Source: Panagrolaimus kolymaensis | Taxonomy: Eukaryota > Nematoda > Chromadorea > Rhabditida > Panagrolaimidae | Assembly: GCA_028622995.1 (NCBI GenBank) | Contig: JAJQJQ010000022.1 | Location: 62,001-126,000, forward strand | DNA length: 64,000 nt | Reading direction: 5' to 3' | Shown here: in pieces, positions 1 to 10,229 of the stretch | Layout: every line of letters starts with the position of its first letter | Numbering within the stretch: the stretch's first letter is position 1 | The notes under the pieces: generated by a model | Seen by the model: the letters and a program-made list of their open reading frames with translations, nothing else | Told to the model about the DNA's origin: nothing | The model's database searches: none | Program-made: the position numbers and the translations under genes

Positions 1-870
1 TAGAAAGGCGTGATAAATAATTTTTGTGTTTCAACGTTCAATAAAACATTTCATTTGCAACAAAATTAAAAAGCTTCTGGGCTTGATAAAATGAAGGCGA
101 AGTTAAAAATTTAAATAATTTCCAATCCACGACGTCGAATAACATCTGTAGAAAAGGGTGATAAATAATTTTTGTGTTTCAACGTTCAATAAAACATTTC
201 ATTTGCAACAAAATTAAAAAGCTTCTGGGCTTGATAAAATGAAGGCGAAGTAAAAAAGTTAAAATTTGTTTATTCCACCCCGATGAAGAACGTCTTTAGA
301 AAGTCGTGATAAATAATTTTTGTGTTTCAACGTTCAATAAAACATTTCATTTGCAACAAAATTAAAAAGCTTCTGGGCTTGATAAAATGAAGGCGAAGTA
401 AAAAAGTTAAAATTTGTTTATTCCACCCCGATGAAGAACGTCTTTAGAAAGTCGTGATAAATAATTTTTGTGTTTCAACGTTCAATAAAACATTTCATTT
501 GCAACAAAATTAAAAAGCTTCTGGGCTTGATAAAATGAAGGCGAAGTAAAAAAGTTAAAATTTGTTTATTCCACGCCGATGAAGAACGTCTTTAGAAAGG
601 CGTGATAAATAATTTTTGTGTTTCAACGTTCAATAAAACATTTCATTTGCAACAAAATTAAAAAGCTTCTGGGCTTGATAAAATGAAGGCGAAGTTAAAA
701 ATTTAAATAATTTCCAATCCACGACGTCCAATAACATCTGTAGAAAGGGGTGATAAATAAATTTTGGGTTTCAACGTTCAATAAAACATTTTATTTGCAA
801 CAAAAGTAAAAAGCTTCTGAGCTTCATAATATGTAGGCAAAGTAAAAACGTGAAATAAATTCCAATCCAC
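1..870. repeat. Tandem satellite, about 148-bp unit, six copies
   Basis: Units begin with TAGAAAG(G/T)CGTGATAAAT at about 1, 151, 297, 445, 593 and 741, giving a period of 146-150 bp. Each contains a TTCAACGTTCAATAAAAC block, a TTGCAACAAAA block and a GGGCTTGATAAAATGAAGGC block. The units fall into two subtypes in the spacer: one ends in 'ccaatccacgacgtc' and the other in 'attccaccccgatgaag'. The last copy is more diverged and fades out near 870. The array is cut by the window edge. No reading frame is conserved between units. Diverged relatives occur at 20880-21010 and 28316-28560. Confidence 0.93.
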
Positions 871-1097
871 TTTCGGGTGAAGTGTATTGCCTTATTATTT
901 TGCAACGAACATAAAAAAAGAGAGGAACTTGAAGAAGCAAAACAACAATAATACCTTTTTTTTCATATATTTTTATGTACAAAATACTTCTCACTTTACA
1001 CAACTATTATACATATTTGCAACAATAAAATAAAAATAACCATAAAATTAAACCTAAAAACTAAAATTTGCTCGAAATCAAACGCTTCTTTTAATAT

Positions 1098-2998
1098 TCA
1101 TTCATCCATATGTACTCTTTTTTCTTTAGTTTTTCTTTCTTCTGATTGAGTTTTTTCACGAGGTGGTCGATGTTCTGTTGACATAGCAGTAAGTCGGTTT
1201 TCTAAATCATTCAAAGTTCGAATGGGAATGGAACTAAAATTTTCTGATGGTGATTCACCTGGTTTTGGCATTAATTCTTTTTGAATTGCTCTTGAAAGAG
1301 CTTTTCCTTGAGCAAATACCAATTCATTGCTATAAACATCACACATTTTGACATTATTCAAGAAGAATTTTATCCATTCCATCCATGAAGTAACATAATT
1401 TCTTTCTCCTAAAAAATAAGAAAATGAGTAATGCTGTGTTTTAGAATACGATAATTTAGAGAGTATAAATTTAAAAAGATACAAAAAACTTACTTTCTTC
1501 AAGTTCTGCCAGATCCAAAAATTCTAAATTTTCCAATTCGTTGATAATATATCGGACGCTTAATTTAACATGGAAAGCTTTCACGCTAAAACAAAATATT
1601 GAAGAAACTATTTTTTTACTAAACTTTTTTCATTTACCTATATCTCAAAGCTTCTTGTAATTTTTCTTCCAAAAATTCATTCATTCCATTACGTTTTCCA
1701 TTAATGTTTCCTTCTGATGTTATTCGATGAAATGTTGCTGGTTTAGGCTTTGGCTCTGTATTATGGAGAATATCATCCTAAAAATGCCCATACTTTTACA
1801 GATTTTAATAAAAAATCAAACCAACCTTGTTAATGGGATCGTGATAATGCACAAAATTACTTCCAGGTTGAAGATATCCTTTTTCATCGAGAACAAGACA
1901 GCACATACAAGTAAGATCATATGAATTTGGATCACCACCATATATACATGCATATTGGAAAGGATCATTGGGAAGCTCAGAATATTTATAACCTTGAAAC
2001 AATGCATACTTCTTTCTTGATTTGTCATTTGTATTTACAAAAGAAGCTTTTAATTTTGAAATAGCTGGAGCGCATCCATTAAGAAGCTGTTCAATAGTTT
2101 CGATTTTAGCATTAAATATATCGACATCAACATCTAAGTATTTCTTTGGTCTTGTTACATGTTTGCTAACATCAATGATAATATTCTTTCTTGTTTCATT
2201 CAATTCATTGACATTTTCCCTGAAAAAATAATTTTTGTTAAATATATAAGTAGTTGAATAAAATATTACCAAAATTTTTTGATATTGTCACTCAGTGATG
2301 CTTCAATATTGAGATAAGCTTCATGTGTGAGATTATCATATGGTGTTGTAGCATATTCTCTTACCTAAAATTTTTTTTATGTCATGGACTCCACCAAGAA
2401 AACTTACTGAAACAAAATCCAGGTTATCAACATATGATGAATCAGAGGCATATCCAGAATCATCATCGTCAGTATAAGCACTTAATTCACTTTGTACATC
2501 ATTTTTATCAAAAACTTTTCGTTGTGTACGCTCTAAAAACGAAAAAATTATTAGAATTATAAATTTAAGTATGCAAAGAACTTTATTTAAAACATCTGCG
2601 TTTTTCAAAATAATTTTTTTTTTAAAAAACATACCTTTCCTAAAAGCCTTTTTAACAGAATGTCGACGAATTCTAAAAGCATAATTAGAGTTTTTTGGAA
2701 TTCTTTCTGAAAAAAAAAATCGTTTTATATGTATTTTTGTTATTGGTTTACTAATATTACCTTCCATAATTGAAGCAGGTGAATGTTGACGTTGAGATTT
2801 TGGTGGCTGCTTCTTCCATTTCTTTGAAGATGGTTCTCCTTTAGCTTCTCTTTCTACTTCCTCTGCTTCTTCTTTCTTCTGCCTTTCTAACTCACCTAAA
2901 ATATTTATTACCTTAAATAAGAATTTTATTTCATAAAAAAAAATACCTTCTTTCCTTCTCTTCTTTATTGTCCAATAATAATCGATACCTCTAACCAT
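1098..2998 (-). CDS. Unidentified basic, acidic-patch protein (nine exons)
   Basis: I do not recognise the family. Nine exons join in frame on the minus strand: 2998-2945, 2896-2760, 2708-2634, 2534-2409, 2365-2268, 2220-1826, 1778-1639, 1588-1495 and 1408-1098. All have GT-AG ends and the stop is TGA. The start ATG opens a basic segment (MVRGIDYYWTIKKRRK). A lysine/glutamate-rich stretch follows, then an acidic DDDDSGYASDSS patch. The largest exon encodes a folded-looking domain with cysteines (YACIYGGDPNSYDLTCMCC). The C-terminus is helical and charged, ending in HMDE. The mix of basic and acidic low-complexity segments would suit a nuclear or chromatin protein, which is inference only. The gene lies between the satellite and a gene broken by element A. 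Splice calls at exon edges are by eye and may be off by a few bases. Confidence 0.72.
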
Positions 2999-3199
2999 TA
3001 AACAATCTTTTCTGCTACAAAATTCGAAATTTAAAGCTCTGTTAGCGACGCAATGTTTTTTAGTTTATTGCTCGTGTCATTTCATTTTTCGTTCTCAAAA
3101 AAAATGTTCAAAATTTTGCATAAAACTTTTTTTTCTTCTTCGATGGGATGAATTAATTTTTGCCTTTTTTATTGTTGCTAAAATTCTTCTTGCTTTCAG

Positions 3200-3566
3200 C
3201 CTCCACCAATCGATTACACAACAATTCCAGGATTGAAATGTCCAAAATTAGAAGAAACTAAAGAAGCCATTTCCTTTTCTCCTGGTGAATTAATAATTAA
3301 ACGATCCTCAGCTCGTGGGTGTTTGGATTAATTTGAACATTTGATTATTGAGTTAGTTCCTACATCCTTTTTGGATATCGGAGGCATCTCGCATTTTTAG
3401 TGAGTCACATACAGATAAACCCTTATTATTAAAAGTTCTAAATTATTTAAATTCAAACTATGGAAACATTTCATCGATGTTTATTGGCCCTCGATATGTA
3501 TTTTGCTTTTCAAGCTTGCAACAGCAATTAAAAAAATATTGGAATAGCAGCGGTAGAATTTTACTT
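3200..3566 (+). pseudogene. 5' part of a gene split by element A and the inversion
   Basis: After a clear acceptor (TTGCTTTCAG, ending 3199) a coding-like exon reads PPPIDYTTIPGLKCPKLEE. A second open stretch (about 3370-3566) reads YGNISSMFIGPRYVFCFSS and on to ILLVNH, where element A begins after the 9-bp duplication. The continuation lies at 21848-21616 on the minus strand. Joining position 3575 to the complement of 21912 and downward keeps the frame and leads through a GT...AG intron into the exon there. The junction between the two open stretches here is not clean, with stops near 3330-3360, so the gene may have been decaying or may contain a short intron that I cannot place. No family is recognised. 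Confidence 0.5.
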
Positions 3567-3575
3567 GTGAATCAC
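3567..3575. repeat. 9-bp target duplication, left of element A (GTGAATCAC)
   Basis: GTGAATCAC directly precedes the element end GGTTCTCCGACAC. Its partner is not on the right of A. It is the reverse complement GTGATTCAC at 21913-21921, left of element B. Nine base pairs is the usual duplication size of Mutator-like transposons. Confidence 0.85.
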
Positions 3576-3840
3576 GGTTCTCCGACACTTGCGGTTACGA
3601 CACTTGCGGTGCGACACATGCGGTCGACACTTGCGGTGCGACATTCGCGGTTACGACACTTGCGGTGACATTAATGTCCGACACTTGCGGTTCGACACTT
3701 GCGGTTCACCATTTGCGGTGCGACATTTGCGGTGATTTCGCGACACTTGCGGTTTCGATGAAAAGACATTTGCGGTTCATACACAAAAATTTAAAGGATT
3801 TTTTATCAATGGTTTTATGGTTGACCAAAAGTTTATTTTT
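3576..3840 (+). repeat. Left terminal inverted repeat of element A
   Basis: About ten copies of CGACAYTTGCGGT, spaced by 0-13 bp, fill the outer 200 bp. They are followed by a unique stretch (TCGATGAAAAGACATTTGCGG and a run to AAAAGTTTATTTT) that is mirrored at the other end. A block GACATTAATGTCC interrupts the array, and the same block occurs in the right repeat of A and in that of B. Confidence 0.9.
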
Positions 3841-4322
3841 CTTGAAAAGATGGTTCATTCATCTTGCTTAGTGTTTACTTTTTTATGGTTTTCTATTTTT
3901 TGCGTCCTCTTATTCCAGCTAACAGTTATGGCAAGTACATATATTTCGATTTTTCTACCTTCAAGTGAAGGGCTCGATGATCATATAAAAGGAGACAGAA
4001 AGGAAAACTTTTATTCTTCAGTTGGCTTCTTCTTGACTTATAAAATCGAATGAATGGATAATGTGGTGAATAACGATGCTGCTTGTTGTTTGGTCACATC
4101 ACAAATAAAAACAGAAAATACATTATATAAAATAAACGACTTACCTCTTCCAGCTCTCAACCTTCTCTAAAATGCTGCATATCCTGCAGTTGGGCCGCCA
4201 TAAAGGTGGTTAAAGTATCATCCGAAAAGTTAGCCAATTAAGCAGTGAATTAAGTAATAATATTGATAGTTTACCACATATTTTATAAAATCTGCTACCA
4301 GACTTTTACGGTGCTTTATTTT

Positions 4323-5943
4323 CTAATTAATTATTTCCTTGTACACAAAATTTTTTACTTTATTACCCCATCGTTGTTGTCCAAAATAAGCTTTCAATGC
4401 AGTCCAACGCTTTACTCGTGAACATGCAACATACAGTTGTACGGGATTAAATACATCATTCCTTAAATCACTACCAACTATTTCAAATGTTTGACACTGG
4501 CTCTTATCGATGGTCATGGCAAAAGCTATTTTCGCTGGAGATTGTCTTCGAGCCAATGTGAAGGAGTAGTTTTCTTTATTATAAAGAAGGATTCGATAGA
4601 TCATAAAAATATCAATCACCCTTTTTACCCCCCAGTTAAAATTTTGTATTGCAATATATTGTTTATTAAGCAAATAACCAATAGTCTTGTTTCATTGTAT
4701 TATCCTTCCACTTGACTGAGATTTCGAATAAGCATGATGACTGTATTTTTTCTCAGACGAAGTTCATGTCATGTGGTAAAAATGGAAGGTTTAAACTATT
4801 TAAATATTCTTGTGTAAGCAATTCTTGCAAAGCTTCACCTTCTATTGTCGAATCAATGCAACTGTAAATTTTTTCGCCTTCTGCGGGTTAGATTCAAACA
4901 ATTTCATTATTTAATTCGTCAACATCTGCATTTTTTGGGGAAAGATAGCTGAATTTGAAACATCGTTAAAACGATTTGTTTAATTAAATTACCGTAAACT
5001 TCTTCGACTAAATCTTTTTCAGTAATAAACTCGTTTGAAATTTCAAAGTTGTCATTTTCGTTGTTAATTTTACCTTCACCATTTTCTAACAAATAGTTGT
5101 TTTCAAAATCGATTTCCTCTGGATCAGCACGCCTGTTTTGATTTAATTTAAATTGTTCGAACTGTTTCCGAAGGTCGCTAAATTTGATTGATAAATTTTC
5201 AATTGCATTTAAAACTTTATCGACTATTTCCTTTTGTTTTTCATTCATGGTGGCATACATTTCTTCACCGATATCTTGGTCAATGGAAAGGTAATAACGA
5301 TCATATTCTTCGTCAAAATTAATATTTTGATTCATTATTGGAAATCGGCTATCGTTTTCTCTTCATTTTCTAATAACCTGACAATTTCTCGATAAGCTTT
5401 TTTGATTCCAGTCTCCATGGGCATTGAAATAGCAAAGTCTTTCGCCATATCTTCTTTAAACTCTTCCCAAAGATCTTGTGGAGCTATTTATGAGCATTGA
5501 ATTAAAAATACGATAAACAATGAATGCATTTGATCCGGTAACAATGAAACTCTAGCTTCAGCAAGAACTCGATACTATTTTTTATCGGCTTCACCTAAAC
5601 TTAATTCTAAGCAAGCTTCAGTGAATCTCTGGTAAATTTTTTCATCGACAGTTTTAAGTTCATCAAAACATGTTGCACCTTTACATGGTTTAGAAGGATT
5701 CGAATGTGAAAAAGCTCTAGATTTGTTGGGCTTACAGTATACATTCTGCCGAGGTTATTAAAAGCTGCTTTACGAGTATTCAATTGAAATTTATTTTGTG
5801 GTTCCATTTTTACCCAAGTAAATTTTTCAGGTATTTCACCTTAAAAATATTCTGTTGCTTTAGGGTCTCGTTTATTCAATTCAAGAATAATCCATTAACA
5901 TTGTGCTTTTATACAAACTGCTTGTAAGCCATCAATGTTTTCT
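4323..5943 (-). pseudogene. Helitron (PIF1-like) helicase remnant in element A
   Basis: Minus-strand pieces match the helicase region of Helitron proteins in order. First is a GRMYTVSPTNLELFHIRILL block, corresponding to the 'GRIYFVSP..ERFYLRLLLNHV' signature. Next is MNEKQKEIVDKVLNAI, the start of the PIF1 helicase core. Then come EYLNSLNLPFLPPHDMNF and finally AFAMTIDKSQCQTFE with LYVACSRVKRW, the C-terminal 'AMTINKSQGQTF..LYVALSRVRS' signature. The Walker A segment after MNEKQKE is missing, several stops and frame changes separate the pieces, and the SQGQ glycine is cysteine. No HUH replication-initiator motif is visible. This is decayed sequence carried inside a Mutator-like element, not a working Helitron. 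Confidence 0.85.
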
Positions 5944-6442
5944 GCGTCAATAAATTAACACTTTTTTAATTTTGTAAATGAATAGTGAGTCGAGTGATCG
6001 AATGACTTTACCATGCAAGATCCTGTGAGATAGGTAGAGGTTTGAAATTAGATCCAAACCAAAGGGGGAAAAAATGAATGAAAAAATTAGAATGAAAGTA
6101 TTCATTCATTTGAAAGAATGTTTGAAGAATGTACTTTGATTTTTAATGAAAGAAAATGAAGCGGTGATGAGTGGTTGCTCTCTTTGAGGTGCCGGTGAAT
6201 CCAAAGATGACGAAGGAAAATAAGAAGGATCTAAAGGCATCCATCAATATTGCTGCTAGAATTAAACAATTCATCACGGTCGGTTAAAACAAATTTAGAC
6301 CTTTCTGAATTTTCTCTCAGTCTATCTCCAAGAATAACGGGTTTTGTTCGAATTGGAGTTAGTTGGACTTGTTTAAAATGTGAAGCCACATTATTGGTGG
6401 AAGAAGATGAAATCTTTCGATTGGAAGACCTGGACCTATTAC

Positions 6443-7518
6443 ATAACCGAAGATTCTGTAAGCAAAGAATTGATCTGATATGGGATTAGATTGCAATGTT
6501 TAATCTGGAGGAATGTAAAAATATCACCACGTCATATTTGTTTAAATCAATTTCCAAGGGTATTAACTTCATAATTTCCTTCACATTCAACAATAACCAT
6601 AATTGAACAACATTTTAATGGTGGAAGTAAAGTTGGTTTTGAAGATGATGAAGCTTCATTAGTTTTTGAGATCTAAAAAATGGTACTTTTAGAAAATTTA
6701 TCAGACTGTTGAAGGGAATGAGTTACCTGGATTTCTTGTAGAGTAAAATCTTTACAATCGGGTGCATATTTAGTAGCATTAGGATATTGCTTAATTTTTT
6801 AGGTGGAACTAAATAAAACGAAGGATCGGTCATTCGATAATTTAGGACATTAATAAGTTCTTCGCTATCAATGAATTTTTGAGTTAATGCCGCTCGAATG
6901 GTATTCTTTGAACAACCCACGCATTCAACACATTCTAAAATTTTATGCATTTATAGTTTTTGCTTTTTAACGCAAAAGGTTAATTTGATTATAATTACCT
7001 CCACTTAGATATGCATGAAGTTCTTCAGCAGCATAAAAGCAACATTCACTCGGTTGTAAAATCATGATTTAAATATAAAGGTGAAAAGCATCCCACATCT
7101 TCAGGGAAATGCTTTCTCATAGATTCCAAAACTGGAATGGTATTTTCAATCAAAGCTCCACGAATACCGCATTCTATTCTTTTATAAAAGCACTTTAATT
7201 GTTCAACAACAAATTCATAGTTATTTACTTGGGCATAAAGGATATTCGTAAAGCATCTTCATAATGCACTTTTCGCCTTTTCACTATCATGATTAATTCC
7301 ACATTTAATTAATCTTTCAAATTCAGTTGCATCTTATTCGCCCATAACTTTTCGAAGTTCAGGAAATGCTTGAATATTTTGAATTATTTCCATTGCGGGT
7401 CTAAAACCACAAAGGAGTTCAAATCTGGTGAAGGCATAAGCAAGTTGGGGTTTATGATGGCGATCGGGATAATTGATAGGATCTTTGTTGTGAAGTCGAG
7501 GAGATTGCTCCTTAATCA
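6443..7518 (-). pseudogene. Mannose-6-phosphate isomerase remnant in element A
   Basis: Minus-strand pieces follow the type I phosphomannose isomerase fold in order. They are NYPDRHHKPQLAYAFTRFEL with LLCGFRP (family: [25 protein letters not shown]), then EELHAYLSG (family: ANEPHAYLSG), and CVECVGCSKNTIRAALTQKF (family: [20 protein letters not shown]). The last is a C-terminal LLPPLKCCSIMVIVECEG stretch. In the family the glutamate of HKPE is a zinc ligand, and here it is glutamine; the histidine of PHAYLSG is kept. Several stops and frame breaks are present, and the N-terminal third, including the SIQAHPDK motif, is not visible. The family enzyme interconverts mannose-6-phosphate and fructose-6-phosphate. 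This copy cannot make it and looks like captured host sequence. Confidence 0.85.
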
Positions 7519-7639
7519 TTACCAGGAATAAAAAAAATAATAATAGAAGCAACAAAAACATATTTTTTAAAATTCATGAATAATTGCATATAACAAAACA
7601 ATAATTTTGGAGATTTAATAGCAGATTCAATAAAATTCA

Positions 7640-7737
7640 ATCCATAGGGAAAGCCTATAGATGATTGACAGCAATCGTCAAAAATTATGATGGCAACACT
7701 ATGGATCATTTTTTATCCATAGGGAAAGCCTATGGAT
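7640..7737. repeat. Pair of perfect subterminal hairpins in element A
   Basis: Two copies of a 9-bp inverted repeat, ATCCATAGG...CCTATGGAT around a 5-nt loop, lie at 7640-7662 (one mismatch in the stem) and 7715-7737 (perfect). Just outside, at about 7750-7790, three CGCGAA words occur. The equivalent positions in copy B are 22371-22393 and 22446-22468. Confidence 0.85.
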
Positions 7738-7976
7738 CAGAATTATATCCCGCGAATTGTGCCGCGAATCGCCTCTATCGCGAATAGGGTACCAGCCCTG
7801 GATATTTGAGGTATTGGAATTATTCACTTTTATATCTATGCAAATTATCAGGCATTCATTCATGTGCGCTAGAAAATTTTAATTTTATTTAGATATATGC
7901 TATTTTTTTCATTTTTTATAAACTTTACCATGAAGGATGTACAGGGATAGGTTAAAATCAAAATTACTAGTAAGGA

Positions 7977-8239
7977 AAATAAACTTTTGGTCAACCATAA
8001 AACCATTGATAAAAAATCCTTTAAATTTTTGTGTATGAACCGCAAATGTCTTTTCATCGAAACCGCAAGTGTCGCGAAATCACCGCAAATGTCGCACCGC
8101 AAATGGTGAACCGCAAGTGTCGAACCGCAAGTGTCGGACATTAATGTCACCGCAAGTGTCGTAACCGCAAATGTCGCACCACAAGTGTCGACCGCATGTG
8201 TCGCACCGCAAGTGACAAAACCGCAAGTGTCGTTGCACC
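7977..8239 (-). repeat. Right terminal inverted repeat of element A
   Basis: This is the mirror of the left repeat. The inner unique stretch AAAATAAACTTTTGG starts at about 7977, and complementary ACCGCAARTGTCG units fill 8040-8235. One or two units carry point changes (for example a CACCACAAGTG word). Confidence 0.9.
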
Positions 8240-8248
8240 AATTTTTTG
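8240..8248. repeat. 9-bp target duplication, right of element A (AATTTTTTG)
   Basis: AATTTTTTG is the exact reverse complement of CAAAAAATT found right of element B at 26505-26513, not of the left flank of A. This is the second half of the swapped pair. Confidence 0.85.
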
Positions 8249-8268
8249 CAACAAACAAAAAAACTTAC

Positions 8269-9440
8269 GAGCATGTAACTGAATTTTCATTAGGTTGAAG
8301 ATAAAATTCTGTACCTTGTGGAGCAATAAAATTAATTACTTTTATTTGGATTGCACTTTCTTCAACCACATAATTTACATTTAATTGTGCGCTTTCTTTT
8401 GTAATTTCATCAATAATTATTGAAGTTTTACTTGAAAATTCGATGCATTGATCTAAAAAAAACTTTTAGTTCCTCATAAAATTGGGCCAACAAAAATTTT
8501 TTGGATAACTTAATGGTTTTTGACTTTTTTCTCTGTATTGAAAAATTAATGAAAAACTTTGTCGATGGACGACTATAATGGGAAGAAACTTACCTCGATT
8601 ACGATTAGGAATGGACAAGGATTTAAAATCTGTGCAACAAATATTTATGTCTTGAATAAAATCAGGGATTGATGTGGCTAAAAAAAATTGAGATTGCATC
8701 TATCAAAAAACAAAAAACCTTCCATTTTTGATTTTTACAAAACTCAAAAATGTTTTGGGTTAAAAAAGTGTGAAAATTTAAAGCTAAAAAAACCAAAATT
8801 TTCATAACTTTAAAAGCACACGAATAATTAAAAATTTCGTGGTTAGTTTATAAATAAATTTCTAACCTGCTCCTTGAGTTTCAAAGCATTTAGAATCTCC
8901 ATCAAATAATTGTCCGTATGGAGCTTGAAAGATTGTTCCTTCATCAAACATAACATCCATTAAAATTACGGGTGAACCGATTTCATTTTCCAAACTTACA
9001 GGTAATTCCAAATTTCCGCCGCCATCAACAATTTCAAATGAACAATTTTTAAAATGTTTAACACATTTAAAAACTTGATCCTCTCGATCATCCCAAAATT
9101 GCAAAGGTCCAATTACGCGATATAAACTCGAATTTTGAGTGGTAATTTTTTCATTGATTAAACTTATTTGAGTTAAACCTCGTCGACTTCCAGGCATTAC
9201 TTTTAGATCTAATTTATATTTAAGTACATTGGCTTCATCAATGCCGCGAATAAAATTAGCGGTAATTGAAATTCCATAACAATTATTAACTTTTTGAGTT
9301 GGAGTTGTTTCATTATTTTGACATTGAATAAATGAAGAAGAAAATATTATTGAATAAAAAATCACCGCCACCAACAATCTTAAAAACATAATCCTTCTTC
9401 TTCTAAAATGAATAATGGAAAATATTGGTTCCGTTTTCAT
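8269..9440 (-). CDS. N-terminal part of a split secreted-protein gene
   Basis: Three minus-strand exons join in frame: 9440-8865, 8677-8594 and 8452-8269, all GT-AG. Starting at the second ATG (9389) gives a standard signal peptide, MFLRLLVAVIFYSIIFSS ending near IQC, so I prefer it over the ATG at 9440. The mature part is cysteine-containing and beta-rich looking (NNCYGISITANFIRGIDEAN, FKCVKHFKNCSFEIVDGGG). The third exon ends at TGC TC with donor GTAAGT. The intron runs only 20 nt before the 9-bp duplication and element A. The intron and reading frame resume at 26514 on the plus strand, with the next exon at 26560 in matching phase (TC+T). No known family is recognised. The product would be extracellular. 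As it stands the gene lacks its 3' exons. Confidence 0.72.
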
Positions 9441-10208
9441 TCTTTTGCTTTTAACCTTCTTTTTTTTAATGCTCGCTGCTTGCCTTTTATCTATCTAATC
9501 ACTCTCTTTTTTTTTGCGTGTGTATTACTTTTTTTAGATTCAATTCTTAAGAAAAAAAAGAAGAGGGAAACTTGAAAACACAAAGAAAGAAAAGGTTTCA
9601 TGTTTCATATTTCATATTTTTTACTTTGTGCTTGCATTTTGTAGTTATTACATAGATATGTTGGTTATCATCACTTCGAATATTGGATGCTCTAATATCG
9701 TAGCAACCATACCTGATTAAGGCGAAGAAGATTCATAAATGATACATACATATTTCCTATAATATATGTATTTCCATTTCGCATGAAAATTAATAATAAG
9801 TTTGCTTTTTGCATTCGCGAACTAAAACGTTTCAGGAAATAAAAGAATTTTTGTTCTGAAGAAAATAAATATGTTAGTGGAAGCAGTAACAACAATTTCA
9901 TAAACTATGAAAGATTGACTAATGTTACTAACTAACTATCGAATATTTCAACCTTCGCAAAATCTTTTTCAATTAAAGCCGCGTCAAAAAGAAATTCCAT
10001 TATTGTGATACGGTAGTTTTAGGCTGCATGAAAACTTTTTTTTCTTGTAACATCGCCTCACTTGTTTTATGTATTTTTTATTGTTGGTCATTTTTTTCTC
10101 CTGATTATTGTCTCTCAAATTTTTTACTTTGATAACATTTTTATTTCTTCGTGTAATTTTCGCGTAATTTTTCCAACAATATTTTCTAATTGTTACATTG
10201 TTTTTCAG
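9441..10208. other. Intergenic region between two divergent genes
   Basis: No coding stretch is supported. It probably holds the promoters of the secreted-protein gene (minus) and of the NYN RNase gene (plus). A TTTTTCAG acceptor at 10201-10208 indicates that the RNase transcript has an intron in its 5' untranslated region. The open frames here are AT-rich and unsupported. Confidence 0.5.
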
Positions 10209-10229
10209 AAGCAACAAACAAACTCCATT

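Larger units (their letters stand above)
3576..8239 (-). mobile_element. Mutator-like element, copy A (non-autonomous, 4664 bp)
   Basis: The element is bounded by long terminal inverted repeats whose outer ends are GGTTCTCCGACACTTGCGGT (left) and GGTGCAACGACACTTGCGGT (right, read inward). It sits next to 9-bp target duplications. No transposase frame is visible. The interior holds, on the minus strand, remains of a mannose-6-phosphate isomerase gene (7518-6443) and of a Helitron helicase (5943-4323), both full of stops and frameshifts. Between positions 3817 and 7709 every translated stretch checked matches copy B (22399-26291) with a constant coordinate sum of 30108, so there is no net indel over about 3.9 kb. 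The two copies differ mainly in the number of terminal tandem repeats. Long inverted repeats, 9-bp duplications and captured gene pieces fit a Pack-MULE. The superfamily assignment rests on structure, not on a transposase. Confidence 0.85.

Noticed and set aside
4323..5943. Possibility that elements A and B are intact Helitrons
   Set aside because: The ends are long inverted repeats with 9-bp duplications, not TC...CTRR ends between A and T. The helicase is fragmentary and no HUH replication domain is present.
6250..6489. 79-codon frame inside element A (and its twin at 23619-23858)
   Set aside because: It is antisense to the decayed end of the isomerase remnant and adjoining sequence, with no domain. 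It is open in both copies only because the copies are identical.
9692..9901. 69-codon minus-strand frame beginning MKLLLLLPLTYLFSS
   Set aside because: It looks like a signal peptide, but the rest is AT-rich without splice support or a plausible mature domain. It lies in the promoter region between two genes.
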